From Acidobacteriota bacterium (GTDB taxonomy: Bacteria; Acidobacteriota; Terriglobia; Terriglobales; SCQP01), in contig DAIDIE010000040.1 of NCBI GenBank assembly GCA_027459505.1, positions 112,211 to 176,210 on the forward strand: a stretch of DNA of 64,000 nt, read 5' to 3'. Position numbers and translations under genes: made by a program. Numbering within the stretch: position 1 is the first letter of the stretch; each line of letters begins with the position of its first letter. Positions 19,844 through 27,274 of the stretch are shown piece after piece. The notes below the pieces were generated by a model. That model did no database searches. It was not told the DNA's origin and worked only from the letters and a program-made list of their open reading frames with translations.

Positions 19844-20599
19844 TTAGCGTCCCCGCCAAATCCAGGAGGTTCTAGCGCTACGCCTGTATTCAAAATACAA
19901 TCGAAAGATCCAGCACCGTCTCCCGCGTGCGGGCCCACTCAAAACCCGCACTGAAAGGTCGCTGCTTTGGTCCGCAAAGCCTATCAACCGAACCTTCGTT
20001 TTTGCTGCCAAAACTAACCCTCCGCCCCGTTTCCGAGGACGATCGACCCCCTGCGCCAATCTGCTAAGGAACGCTGCTTCATCCTCTTGGGTTGGAGAGC
20101 AATTAGCGTCGGTATGCAACCTACCGACCAGCCCCAGCGCCCGCCCGCTCTTGAAGTCATTGGGAAGCGCGTCATAAATGGGTACCGCCGGAATCTTTGC
20201 AAGGGCCTTCAAGGTGCCAGCGGGAAGCGTGGTGGGTGTTCCTAGACACGAGCGATCGAAAGACCAAACCTGCCCCGCAAGCAATCCGGTCACAATGCGA
20301 GCGCCAACAGAACCCTTGGTAAGCCCCTCGCCCGTCACGGTAACAATATCGGTTAACTTGAAATCTGAAAGCTCCGAATTCTTTATACCGGCGTCTGATT
20401 CGTCGATCTCGGACGACGCATCTCGTCCTAGCTCGCACTGCGACGGGCGCAGGCCATCCAAATAAAAGGCGTGCCCGACCAACTCGCTTAGCGGGAGCTT
20501 GCTCGCGGGTTCTGTGGGAGCCCTCTGCACGCAGCCGGTGACGCAAGCCGCCGAAGCGACCACCACAAAAATGCCAACAATGCACACCGGTCTTTTCAT
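19844..20599 (-). CDS. Predicted lipoprotein
   Basis: 251 residues beginning MKRPVCIVGIFVVVAS, with a lipobox-like VTGC at 20-23, so signal peptidase II processing and lipid anchoring are likely. The mature part contains two similar modules, around VTVTGEGLTKGSVGARIVTGLLAGQVWSF and again KVRLIGF...VRVLSGPARGRRCWI. The shared 'V...G...G..W' spacing recalls SH3-like beta domains. The last ~25 residues are arginine-rich and unlike the rest, so a late frameshift is possible. I recognise no family. It lies at the right end of the tRNA-bounded segment. Confidence 0.6.
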   Translation of the reverse strand: MKRPVCIVGIFVVVASAACVTGCVQRAPTEPASKLPLSELVGHAFYLDGLRPSQCELGRDASSEIDESDAGIKNSELSDFKLTDIVTVTGEGLTKGSVGARIVTGLLAGQVWSFDRSCLGTPTTLPAGTLKALAKIPAVPIYDALPNDFKSGRALGLVGRLHTDANCSPTQEDEAAFLSRLAQGVDRPRKRGGGLVLAAKTKVRLIGFADQSSDLSVRVLSGPARGRRCWIFRLYFEYRRSARTSWIWRGR

Positions 20600-20697
20600 G
20601 TTATCCTCGTCTCGGCTCGCCGCAAGCTCCTTTTAAATTGCGTGTTGTTGCAGAGCACGCGGCCGATGCGCTAACTCCGCTGCACGCATTATTTCAC

Positions 20698-20786
20698 GCC
20701 CGGGTGGCGAAACTGGCAGACGCACGGGACTTAAAATCCCGAGGCCCGCGAGGGCCGTACCGGTTCGATTCCGGTCCCGGGCACCA
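20698..20786 (+). tRNA. tRNA-Leu (anticodon UAA), CCA encoded
   Basis: The acceptor stem GCCCGGG/CCCGGGC, a D-arm (GGCGAAACTGGCAGACGC), and the anticodon stem CGGGA/TCCCG with loop CTTAAAA give anticodon TAA at 20732-20734. A long class II variable arm follows, then the T-arm ACCGG-TTCGATT-CCGGT, discriminator A and genomic CCA. The long variable arm and UAA anticodon identify Leu. Its first 41 bases recur at 17892-17932. Confidence 0.97.
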
Positions 20787-20942
20787 CACTCCCCCTCGTC
20801 ACCTGGCAGCCAGATGTTTGGAGCCTTCGGCGGTTCCACCAGTCGCGGTGCACATCCAGGGCTAAGCTGAAAACGAGCGCTTCGGGCGTTGCGTTTATTT
20901 CGCTTATTTCGTATACTTCTTTTAGCTCGGGTGGCGGCTCCT

Positions 20943-21401
20943 ATGCCAACTTCCACGCTTGACCCCGTTTCTCTTCCCGCCTCGCAGGAGGAACAGGTGC
21001 ACGCCCTTCATGAACTGCTACGGCGCGAAGGCAGAGCTCGCCTCGTCGGCAGGGGTGGAAAGCGGGCAATCGAGTTGCCGGATGCCGTTTATGAATTGTT
21101 GCTGCGTATTTTGGATGGTCTGCAGCAGGGAAAAGCCATCTCGGTCGTTCCGGTGATGCAGGACCTGACCACGCAGCAGGCTGCGGCCCTGCTCGGGGTG
21201 TCTCGGCCCTTCTTCATCAAATTGCTCGAATCCGGCGCGCTCCCGTTCCATCTAACCGGCACACATCGCCGCGTATATCTCAAAGACCTCATGGCCTATA
21301 AAGAGCATCGCGACCGGGAGCGGCGCGAGGCCCTCAACCAGATGGCGAAAGAAGCCGAGGACCTGGAGCTGTACGATAAGGTGTTGCTGCCAGATCAATG
21401 A
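20943..21401 (+). CDS. Excisionase-family HTH antitoxin
   Basis: A 152-residue DNA-binding protein. The core DLTTQQAAALLGVSRPFFIKLLES followed by HLTGTHRRVYLKDLMAYK is the winged-helix 'excisionase family' domain found in many antitoxins paired with PIN toxins. The N-terminal third is a leucine-rich helical segment, and the C-terminal helix (RDRERREALNQMAKEAEDLELYD) would contact the toxin. I chose ATG 20943 over an earlier frame start at 20889 because homologous proteins lack the hydrophobic/Arg-rich prefix. Its stop overlaps the toxin start at 21398 by 4 bases. It follows tRNA-Leu by 156 bases. Confidence 0.8.
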   Translation: MPTSTLDPVSLPASQEEQVHALHELLRREGRARLVGRGGKRAIELPDAVYELLLRILDGLQQGKAISVVPVMQDLTTQQAAALLGVSRPFFIKLLESGALPFHLTGTHRRVYLKDLMAYKEHRDRERREALNQMAKEAEDLELYDKVLLPDQ

Positions 21402-22031
21402 GTTCCGATTTTCGGGTCGTCCTCGACGCGTGTGTTTTGGTCAATGCGGCTCTACGCGATACGCTGCTACGCCTCGCGGAGCCGCCCTGTTCCCTCTATC
21501 TCCCGCGGTGGTCGAAGGACATCATGGAGGAGACCAGACGGACGCTCGAAGCCAAACTGGGACTGACGTCAGCGCAAACAGCTCATCTCCTTCAGATGCT
21601 GGAGCTTCATTTTCCGGACGCTTGGGTCGAGGGCTATGATCGATTCATCCCTGTCATGGCAAATGACCCTAAGGATCATCAAGACGAGCGAGGGCCGAGT
21701 CGAACTGCTTTCGAGTTCGAAATCGCAGGCCGAAGTCGTAGCTAAGGTCCGGGGTTGCCGTCAGGTCCCGCACCGCTGGCGACTAGTAAAGCCCGGCCAC
21801 CACCCGTGAGCTTCGGCCGGACACCGAAGCGGGTGGAATAAAAGCGGCCGTGCCGCTTCTCGCCGCCGCCGTGGTCTGCGGCGCGCAAAGCCAGCAAGCG
21901 CTCTAGCGCCTTGGAACGTCGAGGCGTTAAGCCCTGACGAATTTCTGATTCATCAGTACTACCTCGATCCGCAGGCTGTCTTTGCGACCCTTCGAGAACA
22001 AGCGGAACAGCATGGCGGATGGCAACGTTGA
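21398..22031 (+). pseudogene. PIN-domain toxin gene interrupted by an insertion
   Basis: The 5' part (FRVVLDACVLVNAALRDTLL, then EETRRTLEAKLGL) is a normal PIN-domain start with catalytic Asp in LDACVL. It reads to NDPKD near 21680, then diverges and stops at 21745. The natural C-terminus resumes in another frame from about 21891 (LAPWNVEALSPDEFLIHQYY and LDPQAVFATLREQAEQHG) to TGA 22029-22031. About 210 bases, including a REP-like repeat at 21806, separate the two halves. An intact relative would need only ~25-30 residues there. The toxin is therefore inactive while its antitoxin is intact. Confidence 0.8.
21806..21856 (+). repeat. REP-like double-hairpin element, copy A
   Basis: Two hairpins: GCTTCGG (21810-21816)/CCGAAGC (21824-21830), and GCGGC (21844-21848)/GCCGC (21852-21856), joined by GGTGGAATAAAA. 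A close copy with the same layout lies at 39608-39658. This copy is inside the broken PIN toxin gene. Confidence 0.7.
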
Positions 22032-22193
22032 TGGGAATACACCGCAGAACCGTTCCCGCGTTCACGTCGCTACTTCGCTGCCACGTTCCAGAAACCAATT
22101 AGTGCGTCGCTCTTGTACGCGGCCCAGCCCACCCAGCCCTGCTGGATTCATGTTCTCAACTCGCGTATTCCATATCCCAACGATTGCACATAA

Positions 22194-23312
22194 CTAAAAA
22201 CTGAAGATCAGCGCCCCTGTGCCGGTGGTTTGGGTATTCACCAAGCCCACCGGCTTTTGGTAAACGGCCTGGCTTGACCAATCGCTGCGGGTCTCGAGGC
22301 GCAGCAGCAAAACGCCAAAAATCTGGTAGTCGGCCGTGAAGGTTGCCTCCCGCAGCGTTTGGACCGCCCCGGTGGTAAAGCCCTGCGGATCGGAATACCA
22401 CTCCACCCGCGGGCTGAACGCCCACTTCTTGCCGGCATGCATCCGCGCATAAAGCGCCACGCCCTGCCAGCGCGCATGGGCCAAACGGTCTTCGCCCCAA
22501 TCGTAGTTGCTGTTGAGATCGAGCCAGCGCAAGGGCGAGCTGCCCACAATGGTGTCCGTGACAGTGCGGAAATGAGCGCTGTCGCCGGTGGTTTCCGGTC
22601 CGGAAAGCACGTTCTGCGCAATGTTGAAATACCGGCTGGGCGCCCAGCTAACGCCCGCGGCGAAGGTCTTTCCGCGGTTGTTGTCCTTCACGTTGTTCCA
22701 GCCCTGCGCCACCATCCCAAACGCTTTCAACGACGGACTGAGCGTCGCCGTCACCCGCAGGCCGGTGTGAAAGTACGGCGCGGCCAGGCCGAACAGCAGC
22801 GAGCGGCTGTAATTCCAGTTCTTTTGCGTCTCAATCACCTCCGCCCCCAGCGGCGACTGAAACTTGCCGGCGTCGAGTTGCAGCCAGGAAGTGGGTTTGA
22901 AGCTCACATACAACGGCAGCAGCGCGCTCAGCGCCACATCGTTTCTGGTGGGATCGGAGGCGCGGATCAGCGTCAACACGTTGCCGGAGATCAGCTCAGC
23001 GTTAAAACCCCAATCCAGCGCCTTGCTGGGAATACGCTGCACCTCCAGCTCCGCCATGTTGAGGTCCAGTCCGCCGGAGCGGTCGTCGAAGTTGTAAAGC
23101 TGATTTTGCTGCGTGAGCGGCTGGTTATTGTTCCAGGAGTAATAGACATCGACCGCCCCACTCCACTGCAAGCTGTCCTGGAAGTCGCTGCTACTGTCAT
23201 TTTCTGCGGCCGGGGACGTGTCAGGCGCTGCCGTGGCGGGGCTTTGGCCAACGCCGCTACGCAGTAAAAACAACAAACAGGCCACGACAACAAATATCCC
23301 GCGTTTGCTCAT
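22194..23312 (-). CDS. Outer-membrane beta-barrel porin (BBP2/OmpL-like)
   Basis: 372 residues from ATG 23312. The signal peptide is MSKRGIFVVVACLLFLLRSG with cleavage near VGQS. The mature protein alternates aromatic/polar beta strands (WSGAVDVYYSWNNNQP, WLQLDAGKFQSPLGAEVIET, RYFNIAQNVLSGPETTGD) and ends in Phe (GALIFSF), the outer-membrane insertion signal. The pattern around KFxSPLGAExxET, near residue 140, is characteristic of the putative beta-barrel porin-2 family. It is divergent from a membrane/ammonium-transport gene set, with an ~860-bp gap. A link to ammonium uptake is inference from position. Confidence 0.82.
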   Translation of the reverse strand: MSKRGIFVVVACLLFLLRSGVGQSPATAAPDTSPAAENDSSSDFQDSLQWSGAVDVYYSWNNNQPLTQQNQLYNFDDRSGGLDLNMAELEVQRIPSKALDWGFNAELISGNVLTLIRASDPTRNDVALSALLPLYVSFKPTSWLQLDAGKFQSPLGAEVIETQKNWNYSRSLLFGLAAPYFHTGLRVTATLSPSLKAFGMVAQGWNNVKDNNRGKTFAAGVSWAPSRYFNIAQNVLSGPETTGDSAHFRTVTDTIVGSSPLRWLDLNSNYDWGEDRLAHARWQGVALYARMHAGKKWAFSPRVEWYSDPQGFTTGAVQTLREATFTADYQIFGVLLLRLETRSDWSSQAVYQKPVGLVNTQTTGTGALIFSF

Positions 23313-24176
23313 GGAGCGCTGCTTCGGCGGGGCGCCTCCCGTTGACAGAGGCGAGAAACTCAACCCTCTCCCGCACTTGCTTCAACCCGTCACTCGCGCC
23401 AGACCAGTCAGGCAGAGCCTATATAGAAGGATACCCCGGCTAGCTAAACGGATGTGTTCCATCCAAACTATCTATTGGCGTTGCGGCGCATTGGGGAGCT
23501 ACTCTCCTAGCGGGTTCCACGTTACGGACTTTGCGGGTTCTTCCCCCACAGCTCCGGAACGGCCCGCAAGTCCGAACCCATCCTCCCAGGCCCCGCCGCC
23601 TTTCCCGCTCTCCAAGTCGAGAGAGCGCTTGAAATCAACCTCCGACAACATTGAATCCGCTCCATGCGACAACGAGCGGCAGAGGCTTCTTCTCAGGGTT
23701 TCCGGCATCCACCTTAACTGGCTCGGCGGCGCGGCGATAGGCGGTTGCCGGCGCAGCAGTCACCAAAAGAACCACTCCAACCTACGCGCGGCAACAGCCA
23801 ACAGCGGCGCTCAAGGCTCGCAGCAACCCGCTCCAGCCACACCCCGCCCCCCCATTTGTTACCCAGCCTAACGTCAAGCCGGAATTGAGCCCTTCTATCG
23901 CATACATTCAAACTTTTGATTTGCCTTTGTGGAAACTCACCCCTATGCTCTAGCTCGACGGTTCACAAACGATGCGCATCCGGCCCTGACGCCGCGTGTT
24001 CCCACCTCAGCATCCGTAACCGTCGCAACGGGCCCCGTCATTGCCCCCCTTCGTTGATCCCGGCAGATCGTAATCCGTTTTGAACACGCTGTGGCGAAGC
24101 CGGAGCGGGACTATGCGTTTCGCATACGAAATGTGAACGCTACCCCGGAACGGCACGCCGGAGGGAGCTGTGGGGC
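23313..24176. other. Long intergenic region between porin and ammonium-transport genes
   Basis: 864 bases without a convincing gene. Open frames here are short or have proline/serine-rich shadow composition. The region must contain the divergent promoters of the porin and the 24177 gene, but I see no clear -10/-35 pair and no TGGCAC-N5-TTGC sigma-54 site. Confidence 0.5.
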
Positions 24177-24470
24177 ATGACTGTATTCGCACAAGTCTTG
24201 TTGGAAGAACTTCTCATCAGTGGCTTTGCCGCCCTCGCCTGGATACGGGCAACGGGGGTAAAGCTCTCCGCGCCACAGCTACACGCCGTCGCGCTCTTGC
24301 GCTTGCCTGGCCGTCTGCAACGGATCAAACGTTCGCAATGGCAGTGGTTTTCCGCCGTGGCGATCATGCTGGTCTTGCGCTTGCAAGGGCAGTTGGCCCT
24401 GCCTGTTGAAGTGGTGGGCAGCCTGCAATTCGCTCTTTTTATGGCGTGGCCATCCGAACGCAAAGTGTGA
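24177..24470 (+). CDS. Small hydrophobic protein upstream of the amt genes
   Basis: 97 residues with ATG 24177 and a strong GGAGGGAG ribosome binding site at 24161-24168. It contains hydrophobic stretches (VLLEELLISGFAALAWI at the N-terminus and SAVAIMLVL around residue 60) separated by a basic region (RLPGRLQRIKRSQWQW), so one or two membrane passes are possible. I recognise no family. The good ribosome binding site and the position before another membrane protein and amtB favour a real gene. Confidence 0.5.
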   Translation: MTVFAQVLLEELLISGFAALAWIRATGVKLSAPQLHAVALLRLPGRLQRIKRSQWQWFSAVAIMLVLRLQGQLALPVEVVGSLQFALFMAWPSERKV

Positions 24471-24561
24471 TCGACGCAGTAACTCAAGCACGTCCCGGCG
24501 GCTCACTCGCAGGCCGCCCACAAAGTAATAACCCGCCCCAAGGGGCAAAAGGAGATGGAAA

Positions 24562-24951
24562 ATGGCAGCAAACCAACAGCAGGGCAGATACCTCACGCTG
24601 TTTTGGATCTCAATCACCGTTCTCTGTGCGGGCATCGCGATCTTCGCGACCGCACTCGGCAAGCTCGTACTCCTCGCCGGTCTTGCCGGCACCATCGGCA
24701 GTCTGCTCGGCTTTATCAAAATCAAACGGCTGGAAGGCGAAGCCGCTGCATTGCCCACCTCGCCGATCCTCAAGCTGGCCGGCATTCTCGTCACCTGGCT
24801 TGGTTGGCTGGTGGCGGTCGTTGGCCTCCACATCACCAGCAGTGTCGGCGGCCGCATGACGTTTGCGCTGGCAGGCATTGCCATCAGCCTTTACGGAATT
24901 ATCGGCGTCCTGACCACCGCGTTCGGAAAAAAGGCGGTAGGGAGAATCTAA
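24562..24951 (+). CDS. Four-helix membrane protein next to amtB
   Basis: 129 residues, starting at ATG 24562 behind AAAGGAGATGGAAA. Four hydrophobic segments are visible (LFWISITVLCAGIAIFAT, LVLLAGLAGTIGSLLGFI, ILVTWLGWLVAVVGLHIT, MTFALAGIAISLYGIIGVL), with a short charged loop KIKRLEGEAAA after the second. No known domain is recognised. It ends 43 bases before the ammonium transporter start, so the two are likely in one transcript, and a role linked to ammonium transport is a reasonable guess only. Confidence 0.7.
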   Translation: MAANQQQGRYLTLFWISITVLCAGIAIFATALGKLVLLAGLAGTIGSLLGFIKIKRLEGEAAALPTSPILKLAGILVTWLGWLVAVVGLHITSSVGGRMTFALAGIAISLYGIIGVLTTAFGKKAVGRI

Positions 24952-24994
24952 GCGCGTGCTGCACACCACAGCCGTCGCTAACGGGAGAAAACAC

Positions 24995-26635
24995 ATGAAA
25001 CGATTTCGCAGATGCGGTGCCTTCTTTAGTCTTGCCCTGGTGCTGGCCCTCTCCTCGGGAGCGGCTTCTCCGCTCTCGGCTGCAACCATTCCGGCAGCAG
25101 ATGCGCAGTTAAAGGCCGCGGTTGCCGCGGCGCCCTCCACCGCGGTACAGGCGGCCGGAGACCCCGGAGGCGCGACCACCGGAACCATCAACGACGTTCC
25201 GGTCTCCGACGCCAAAGCCGGCGTCACCGTCTCGGACGTCGCCAATCAGGTCGGCCAGAACAAAATCGCCATCAACTTCGTCTGGACGCTGATCACCGGC
25301 TTCCTCGTCATGTTCATGCAGGCCGGCTTCGCCATGGTCGAAGCGGGCCTCTGCCGGGTCAAAAACGCTAACCACACGTACATGATGAATTTCTTCGTCT
25401 ATACGTGCGGTCTCTTCGCCTACTGGCTTCTCGGTTTCGCCATCCAGATGGGGGGCGCCGCCGGCAATGGCAACCTCGGTGGCCTGCAGCCGCTGGCTTC
25501 GGAACACACCGTGAAGATCTTCGGCGCCACTTGGGGTCTGTTTGGCGGCGCCGGCATGTTCCTCAGTGGGCACACCTATGATGTCGGCGTCATGGTGATC
25601 TTTCTCTTCGAGATGGTCTTCATGGATACGGCGCTGACCATCGTAACCGGGGCCTGCGCGGAGCGCTGGAAGTTTCTGGCGTTCACCGTCTCCTCGCTGT
25701 TCATGGGCGCCCTGACCTATCCGCTGTTTGGCAACTGGGCCTGGGGCGGAGGCTGGCTGGCGCAGTTAGGCGCCAACCTTGGTCTCGGCAAAGGCTACTG
25801 CGACTTCGCCGGGTCGGGAGTCGTGCACGCGGTCGGCGGCGTAAGCGCGCTGGCGGTGGCCATGATCATCGGGCCCCGCATCGGAAAATTCAACAAAGAT
25901 GGGTCGGCGAACGCCATCCTGGGCCATGACATCTCCGCCGTTCTGATCGGCTGCTTCATCCTGGCCTTCGGCTGGTTCGGTTTCAATCCGGGCAGCACCT
26001 TGGGCGCCTCCGCCGCCGGCAATCTGCGCATCGGCACCATCGCCGTCGATACCATGTTGGCCGGCTGTACCGGAACAATTGGAGCCATCCTTTACATGTG
26101 GCTGATGAGAGGCAAGCCGGATGCCTCCATGAGCGGCAACGGACTGCTGGCCGGTTTGGTTGCCATTACCGCGCCCAGCGGCTTTGTCAGCCCGATAAAC
26201 TCCTGCATCATCGGTCTGGTTGCCGGCTTGCTGGTCTGCTTCAGTGTCTCCTTTGTGGAAAACGTGATGAAGATCGACGACCCGGTCGGGGCTGTCTCCG
26301 TACACGGCACCTGCGGACTCTGGGGTGTCCTCTCCGTCGGACTGTTCGCGGACGGCACCAGCAACTATGGTGGGTCGTGGAATGGGGTTACGGGCAGCGT
26401 AACCGGACTGTTCTACGGCGATCCCGGGCAGTTAGTGGCGCAGCTGATCGGCATCGCCACGCTGATCGGGGTGATTTTCACCATCACCATGCTGATTAAT
26501 TTGGGCATCGAGTTCTTTATTGGCCAGCGTACCTCCGCGGAAGCGGAGCTGGCCGGACTCGACATTCCGGAAATGGGGCAGCTCGGCTACCCCGAATTTG
26601 CCCTCCGTACCGAGGTCCAGGCCGCGGTGGCCTGA
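24995..26635 (+). CDS. amtB: Ammonium transporter (Amt family)
   Basis: Trimeric inner-membrane ammonium channel. ATG 24995 gives 546 residues with a signal peptide (FFSLALVLALSSGAASPLSA) and an ~80-residue Ala-rich periplasmic extension before the first core helix. Conserved blocks are visible: FAMVEAGLCRVKNANH, FAGSGVVHAVGG with the first pore His, FGWFGFNPGSTLGAS, and VSVHGTCGLWGVLSVGLF with the second pore His. Length is above the ~400-450 typical, because of the extension. No GlnK/PII gene is adjacent in the window. A hairpin at 26647 separates it from the next gene. Confidence 0.95.
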   Translation: MKRFRRCGAFFSLALVLALSSGAASPLSAATIPAADAQLKAAVAAAPSTAVQAAGDPGGATTGTINDVPVSDAKAGVTVSDVANQVGQNKIAINFVWTLITGFLVMFMQAGFAMVEAGLCRVKNANHTYMMNFFVYTCGLFAYWLLGFAIQMGGAAGNGNLGGLQPLASEHTVKIFGATWGLFGGAGMFLSGHTYDVGVMVIFLFEMVFMDTALTIVTGACAERWKFLAFTVSSLFMGALTYPLFGNWAWGGGWLAQLGANLGLGKGYCDFAGSGVVHAVGGVSALAVAMIIGPRIGKFNKDGSANAILGHDISAVLIGCFILAFGWFGFNPGSTLGASAAGNLRIGTIAVDTMLAGCTGTIGAILYMWLMRGKPDASMSGNGLLAGLVAITAPSGFVSPINSCIIGLVAGLLVCFSVSFVENVMKIDDPVGAVSVHGTCGLWGVLSVGLFADGTSNYGGSWNGVTGSVTGLFYGDPGQLVAQLIGIATLIGVIFTITMLINLGIEFFIGQRTSAEAELAGLDIPEMGQLGYPEFALRTEVQAAVA

Positions 26636-26646
26636 AGGTGCGGCTC

Positions 26647-26680
26647 AGGGGCGGGTCACTGGCGGCCCGCCCCTATTCTT
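26647..26680 (+). terminator. Terminator-like hairpin after amtB
   Basis: A perfect 9-bp GC stem (AGGGGCGGG 26647-26655 / CCCGCCCCT 26666-26674) with a 10-nt loop is followed by ATTCTT. It starts 12 bases after the amtB stop and 27 before the next gene, so it could stop or reduce transcription into the TPR gene. Confidence 0.65.
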
Positions 26681-26700
26681 ATCTTCCGGTAAGGAGATTT

Positions 26701-27267
26701 ATGCAGAGCCTCGAAACCAACGAAACCCATTCCACTCCGCGGCTCGAACTGACGTCATCGGCAATGACTGAGCTCGCACAACTGCCGCATCAGACACAAC
26801 CGCTGTTGCTGCGCATGTTCAACGACCCGCGCCAGCTCGAGCGCGGTGAGGTCAAGACGCTGGTCCAGGACCTGCGCTCCTGCGTGAGCGCCAACCCCGC
26901 TAACTCCGGGCTTCGCGTCCTTTTGGGAATGGCGTTGTGCGTGAACTATGAGGTGAACCAGGCAATCACGGAGTTGGAAGAAGGCGTTCACCTCCAGCCC
27001 GATAGCTTCATCGCGCAACTCAAACTTGGTGAGCTTTGGATGCGCCTGCGCGTTGTCGACCGCGCCGATCAGCATACTCTCGCCGCCAGCCGTTTGGCCA
27101 GCAACCCCATCCAGGTGGACTTGGCGCGGCGCCAGGCCGCCGCCATCCGCGAACTGCGGCGCAATGGTATTGAACGCGGCGGCTTCCGCACACCGCTGAC
27201 CGCGCTGCGGCGCCTCTTCCAGCGCCGCCGTCCAACCAGGGCGCTGGCGATCCCAGCCGAAGGTTGA
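26701..27267 (+). CDS. TPR-like cytoplasmic protein
   Basis: 188 residues. ATG 26701 is preceded by AAGGAG at 26691-26696, which rules out the earlier frame start at 26638. The middle holds two TPR-like repeats: NSGLRVLLGMALCVNYEVNQ and DSFIAQLKLGELWMRLRVVD. The C-terminus is very basic (RRNGIERGG, ALRRLFQRRRPTR). There is no signal peptide. It lies between amtB and a cation antiporter gene 7 bases downstream, so it is probably co-transcribed with the antiporter. The function is unknown; TPRs suggest a protein-binding role. Confidence 0.75.
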   Translation: MQSLETNETHSTPRLELTSSAMTELAQLPHQTQPLLLRMFNDPRQLERGEVKTLVQDLRSCVSANPANSGLRVLLGMALCVNYEVNQAITELEEGVHLQPDSFIAQLKLGELWMRLRVVDRADQHTLAASRLASNPIQVDLARRQAAAIRELRRNGIERGGFRTPLTALRRLFQRRRPTRALAIPAEG

Positions 27268-27274
27268 TTGATCT

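Larger units (their letters stand above)
17892..20697. mobile_element. Putative tRNA-Leu-bounded insertion / island remnant (~2.8 kb)
   Basis: The segment is bracketed by a 41-bp direct repeat: the tRNA-Leu 5' fragment at 17892 and the 5' half of the intact tRNA at 20698. It contains no housekeeping gene, only a DUF4145 protein, a zinc-ribbon membrane protein and a lipoprotein. The DUF4145 gene has visibly more A/T-rich codon use than its surroundings. Integration into the anticodon-loop side of tRNA genes is a known tyrosine-recombinase habit. No integrase is present, so the element is either decayed or the repeat arose by another duplication. Confidence 0.55.

Noticed and set aside
23218..23871. 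217-codon open frame in the porin-amt gap
   Set aside because: It begins antisense to the porin signal peptide, is Pro/Ser/Arg-rich without hydrophobic core or motif, and has no ribosome binding site.
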